This document shows, piece by piece, positions 11,260 to 13,010 of a DNA stretch of 13,010 nt. Below the pieces are notes generated by a model. That model saw nothing but the letters and a program-made list of their open reading frames with translations. It searched no databases and was not told the origin of the DNA. The first letter of the stretch is position 1; every line of letters starts with the position of its first letter. Source of the DNA: Bifidobacterium breve (GTDB lineage: Bacteria > Actinomycetota > Thermoleophilia > Miltoncostaeales > Miltoncostaeaceae); contig CAMCOB010000029.1 of assembly GCA_945876305.1 (NCBI GenBank), positions 1 through 13,010 on the forward strand, read 5' to 3'. The position numbers were made by a program, and so were the translations under genes.

Positions 11260-12780
11260 ATGGCTGAGCACGTGCTCGCCGTGCTGGTCGACTTCGAGAA
11301 CATGGCCCGTCCCGGCGCCAAGTCTCGCGGCGACTTTGACATTGATCTGGTTCTCAGCCGTCTGGCGGAGAAGGGTCGCGTGGTGGTCAAGCGCGCGTAC
11401 GCGGACTGGAGCCGCTACCGCGAGGCGAAGATCGACCTGCAGAACGCAGGACTCGAACTCATTGAGATGCCATCCGCCCGCGAGGGCGCCAAGAACCGCG
11501 CCGACATCAAGCTGGCCGTCGACGCCATGGAGCTCGCGTACTCGCGCGAGCACGTTGACAATTTCGTCATCGTCTCGGGCGACAGCGACTTCACGCCGCT
11601 CGTGGGAAAGCTGCGCGAGCTGAACAAGCGCGTCATCGGTATGGGCAACCGTGAGAGCTCAAGCGAGCTGCTCATCGCCAACTGTGACGAGTTCATCTTC
11701 TACGACAGCATCGCGTCGTCGTCTGCATCGTCGTCACGTCGTGGCGGTGGCCGCGGCGCCCCGCGCAAGGATCCGGTCGCGCTCCTGGCGGAGTCGATGC
11801 TGGCACTGCAGCGCGAGAGCGTGGAGCTGCCGCTGGCCAGCGTGGTGAAGGACGCCATGCGCCGCAAGGACCCGGCGTTCGACGAGTCGGCCATCGGCTT
11901 CTCGACCTTCAGCAAGTTCCTTGAGAGTTCCCAGGACAAGGCCGGCATCTCGCTGCAGACCGACCCCCGCAGCGGCACGTACCGCGTGTCGTTCGCGGAT
12001 GCACCCGCCGCAGCCGCAGCAGCCGCTGTCGAGAACGACGGTGACAGCGATTCCGGGAACGGCGATCCCCGCCGACGCCGACGTCGCGGTCGTCGTGGCG
12101 AGGGTGGCGGCAGCGGTGGTGGTCGCGCCGACGCGAGCGCCTCCGCCGGTGACACCGACACCGATGCCGACGTGTTCGAGGTGTTCGTCACCCCCACGCC
12201 CGACCCGGATCTGGGTCAGATGCCGTCGCTCGATCAGCCCATCACGTACGAGGACATGGTGCTGCTCACCCCCGAGGTGGACGCCGAGGTGGCGGCCGCG
12301 GGTGTGACGGAGGATGACCCAAGTGCCCCGCCGGCACGCAGCACGCGTCGCCGTCGCCGTCGCGCATCGGCCGATGACATGGTGGATGGCGAGCCCACGC
12401 CGGACGACCTCGAAACGGTCGCCGACGAGGACGTTGCCGCCGAGCAGGCTGCCGAGGAAGGCCTCGCCGTGGTTGGCGAGACGCCCAGTGCCGAGGTTCA
12501 GGTCGAAGAGGCCGCAGCACCGACTCGTCGCCGCGTGCGCCGCAGCAGCGCCGCCAAGGTGGCTGACGAGGCCCCGGCAGCGGAGGCAACGGCCGACGCC
12601 GAGGCACCCGCCGACGAGAAGCCCAAGCGTCGTCGTGCCCCGGCCAAGAAGAAGGTGGCCGACGATGCCCCGGCAGCGGAGGCAGCGGCCGACGCCGAGG
12701 CACCCGCCGACGAGAAGCCCAAGCGCCGTCGCCCGCCAGCACGCAAGGCCGCCGATGCTGAGGCACCTGCAGCCGAGTAG
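11260..12780 (+). CDS. NYN-domain / LOTUS (OST-HTH) protein with long charged tail, putative RNase
   Basis: The 506-residue protein begins with a NYN domain (about residues 4-150), a PIN-like nuclease fold. Its acidic metal-site residues are visible: D11 and N14 in VLVDFENM, D82 in NRADIKLAVD, and D108/D110 in VSGDSDFTPL. A Ser-rich linker leads to an OST-HTH/LOTUS domain (about 170-246, from DPVALLAESML to GTYRVSFAD), an RNA-binding winged helix often paired with NYN. The remaining 260 residues are low-complexity: an Arg run with RGEGGGSGGG near 270-285, more Arg clusters near 362 and 424, and a 32-residue tandem repeat of acidic/Ala sequence ending in PKRRR. Known family logic suggests an RNA-cleaving or RNA-binding protein; the target is unknown. 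The start is fixed by a strong GGAGG. A long terminator hairpin follows the stop. Confidence 0.9.
   Translation: MAEHVLAVLVDFENMARPGAKSRGDFDIDLVLSRLAEKGRVVVKRAYADWSRYREAKIDLQNAGLELIEMPSAREGAKNRADIKLAVDAMELAYSREHVDNFVIVSGDSDFTPLVGKLRELNKRVIGMGNRESSSELLIANCDEFIFYDSIASSSASSSRRGGGRGAPRKDPVALLAESMLALQRESVELPLASVVKDAMRRKDPAFDESAIGFSTFSKFLESSQDKAGISLQTDPRSGTYRVSFADAPAAAAAAAVENDGDSDSGNGDPRRRRRRGRRGEGGGSGGGRADASASAGDTDTDADVFEVFVTPTPDPDLGQMPSLDQPITYEDMVLLTPEVDAEVAAAGVTEDDPSAPPARSTRRRRRRASADDMVDGEPTPDDLETVADEDVAAEQAAEEGLAVVGETPSAEVQVEEAAAPTRRRVRRSSAAKVADEAPAAEATADAEAPADEKPKRRRAPAKKKVADDAPAAEAAADAEAPADEKPKRRRPPARKAADAEAPAAE
12559..12750 (+). repeat. two 96-bp in-frame tandem repeats in the NYN protein tail
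   Basis: Units 12559-12654 and 12655-12750 each encode 32 residues, beginning VADEAPAAEA and VADDAPAAEA and ending in PKRRR plus a Pro/Ala/Lys/Arg stretch. At DNA level they include an identical run of about 40 bases, so the duplication is fairly recent. A partial third unit (ADAEAPAAE) ends the protein. Confidence 0.85.
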
Positions 12781-12787
12781 TCGCGGC

Positions 12788-12822
12788 CGTGGGGGGATCC
12801 GCCGCGTGCGGTTCCCCCCACG
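12788..12822 (+). terminator. strong hairpin terminator after the NYN gene
   Basis: The arms 12788-12802 and 12808-12822 pair over 15 positions with one T-T mismatch (12798/12812) and a 5-nt loop CGCGT. The core is a run of six G-C pairs. It starts 8 nt after the TAG stop. There is no T-tract, as is usual for terminators in high-GC actinomycetes. Confidence 0.8.
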
Positions 12823-12852
12823 ACGCCCGCCCCATTCGGCATCATCAGGGGC

Positions 12853-13010
12853 ATGAACCTGATCGATCGTCTTGTCGGTAACGCCGACGAATGGGCCAAG
12901 GGCTTCAACGCCGGCGAGTTGGCAGTACAACCGACGCTGCGTCTGGCCGTGGTGGCCTGCCAGGACTCCCGCCTCGACCCGCAGAGCCTGCTGGGCCTCG
13001 GACCCGGTGA
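12853..13010 (+). CDS. beta-carbonic anhydrase, N-terminal part (cut by window edge)
   Basis: The reading frame from ATG 12853 gives 52 residues to the window end: MNLIDRLVGNADEWAKGF, then LRLAVVACQDSRLDPQSLLGLGPG. The C-x-D-x-R motif (Cys34, Asp36, Arg38) holds the first zinc-binding Cys and the Asp/Arg pair of beta-carbonic anhydrases. The following LLGLGPGD is where these proteins lead into the AHVIRNAGG segment, which lies outside the window. The short N-terminus matches the small actinobacterial type such as mycobacterial Rv1284. The enzyme interconverts CO2 and bicarbonate in the cytoplasm. AGGGG stands only 1 nt before the ATG, too close for a normal Shine-Dalgarno. CATCAT, a degenerate match to the hexamer seen elsewhere, lies 7 nt upstream. 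Confidence 0.85.
   Translation, partial: MNLIDRLVGNADEWAKGFNAGELAVQPTLRLAVVACQDSRLDPQSLLGLGPG

Noticed and set aside
12559..12780. Tandem repeats considered as a CRISPR-like or other non-coding array
   Set aside because: Only two units, directly adjacent with no spacers and in frame with the NYN gene.
11734..12930. 398-residue minus-strand open frame opposite the NYN gene tail
   Set aside because: It mirrors the repetitive charged tail and yields Gly/Arg-rich repeats, as expected from antisense translation.

Overview
The window is high-GC bacterial chromosomal DNA, dense and strongly GC3-biased. The gene set, the GTG/TTG starts and the leaderless-type promoters point to an actinomycete-type bacterium (Actinomycetota). 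FabI is of the general bacterial type, not the mycobacterial InhA type, and there is a PHP-glycosyltransferase fusion. Both would fit a deeper, non-mycobacterial lineage such as Thermoleophilia or Acidimicrobiia, but this placement is inference. I see no insertion sequence, phage gene, tRNA, rRNA or CRISPR array.

Layout. 1-1260: a universal stress protein gene (minus) diverges from a gene for a very acidic protein of unknown function. 1261-1422: a convergent gap holding a large imperfect inverted repeat and a 9-bp terminator hairpin. 1423-2384: two minus-strand genes, a small unknown one and a YfcE-like metallophosphoesterase. 2429-2857: an Rrf2-family repressor lacking cysteine, divergent from the phosphoesterase. 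2872-3678: fabI (minus), divergent from a copC-copD fusion gene (3742-5187) that overlaps a sixA-like phosphatase gene (5184-5699). 5696-7422: an unknown 123-residue protein and citrate synthase, both minus. 7645-11213: two translationally coupled genes, a PHP-GT4 fusion and a second GT4 glycosyltransferase. 11260-12780: a NYN-LOTUS putative RNase/RNA-binding protein with a long charged tail. 12853 to the edge: the start of a beta-carbonic anhydrase.

How the genes fit together. Most are housekeeping or stress genes in short one- or two-gene units: lipid synthesis (fabI), TCA cycle (gltA), copper handling, CO2 hydration. The clearest functional unit is the glycosyltransferase pair, which probably performs successive sugar additions to one cell-envelope glycolipid or glycan, with the PHP domain perhaps removing a phosphate.

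The most interesting points are these. (1) A recurring TAGNNT hexamer lies 7-11 nt before several start codons, suggesting leaderless transcripts. (2) Two unrelated genes have a tiny ORF at the same distance from such a hexamer, each ending in an ATGA overlap with the main start. (3) An elaborate foldable element lies at 1299-1383. (4) A PHP-GT4 fusion is coupled to a second GT4. (5) The NYN-LOTUS protein has an Arg-rich, Ala/Glu-rich tail with a recent 32-residue duplication. I found no clear evidence for a wholly new defence or mobile system.
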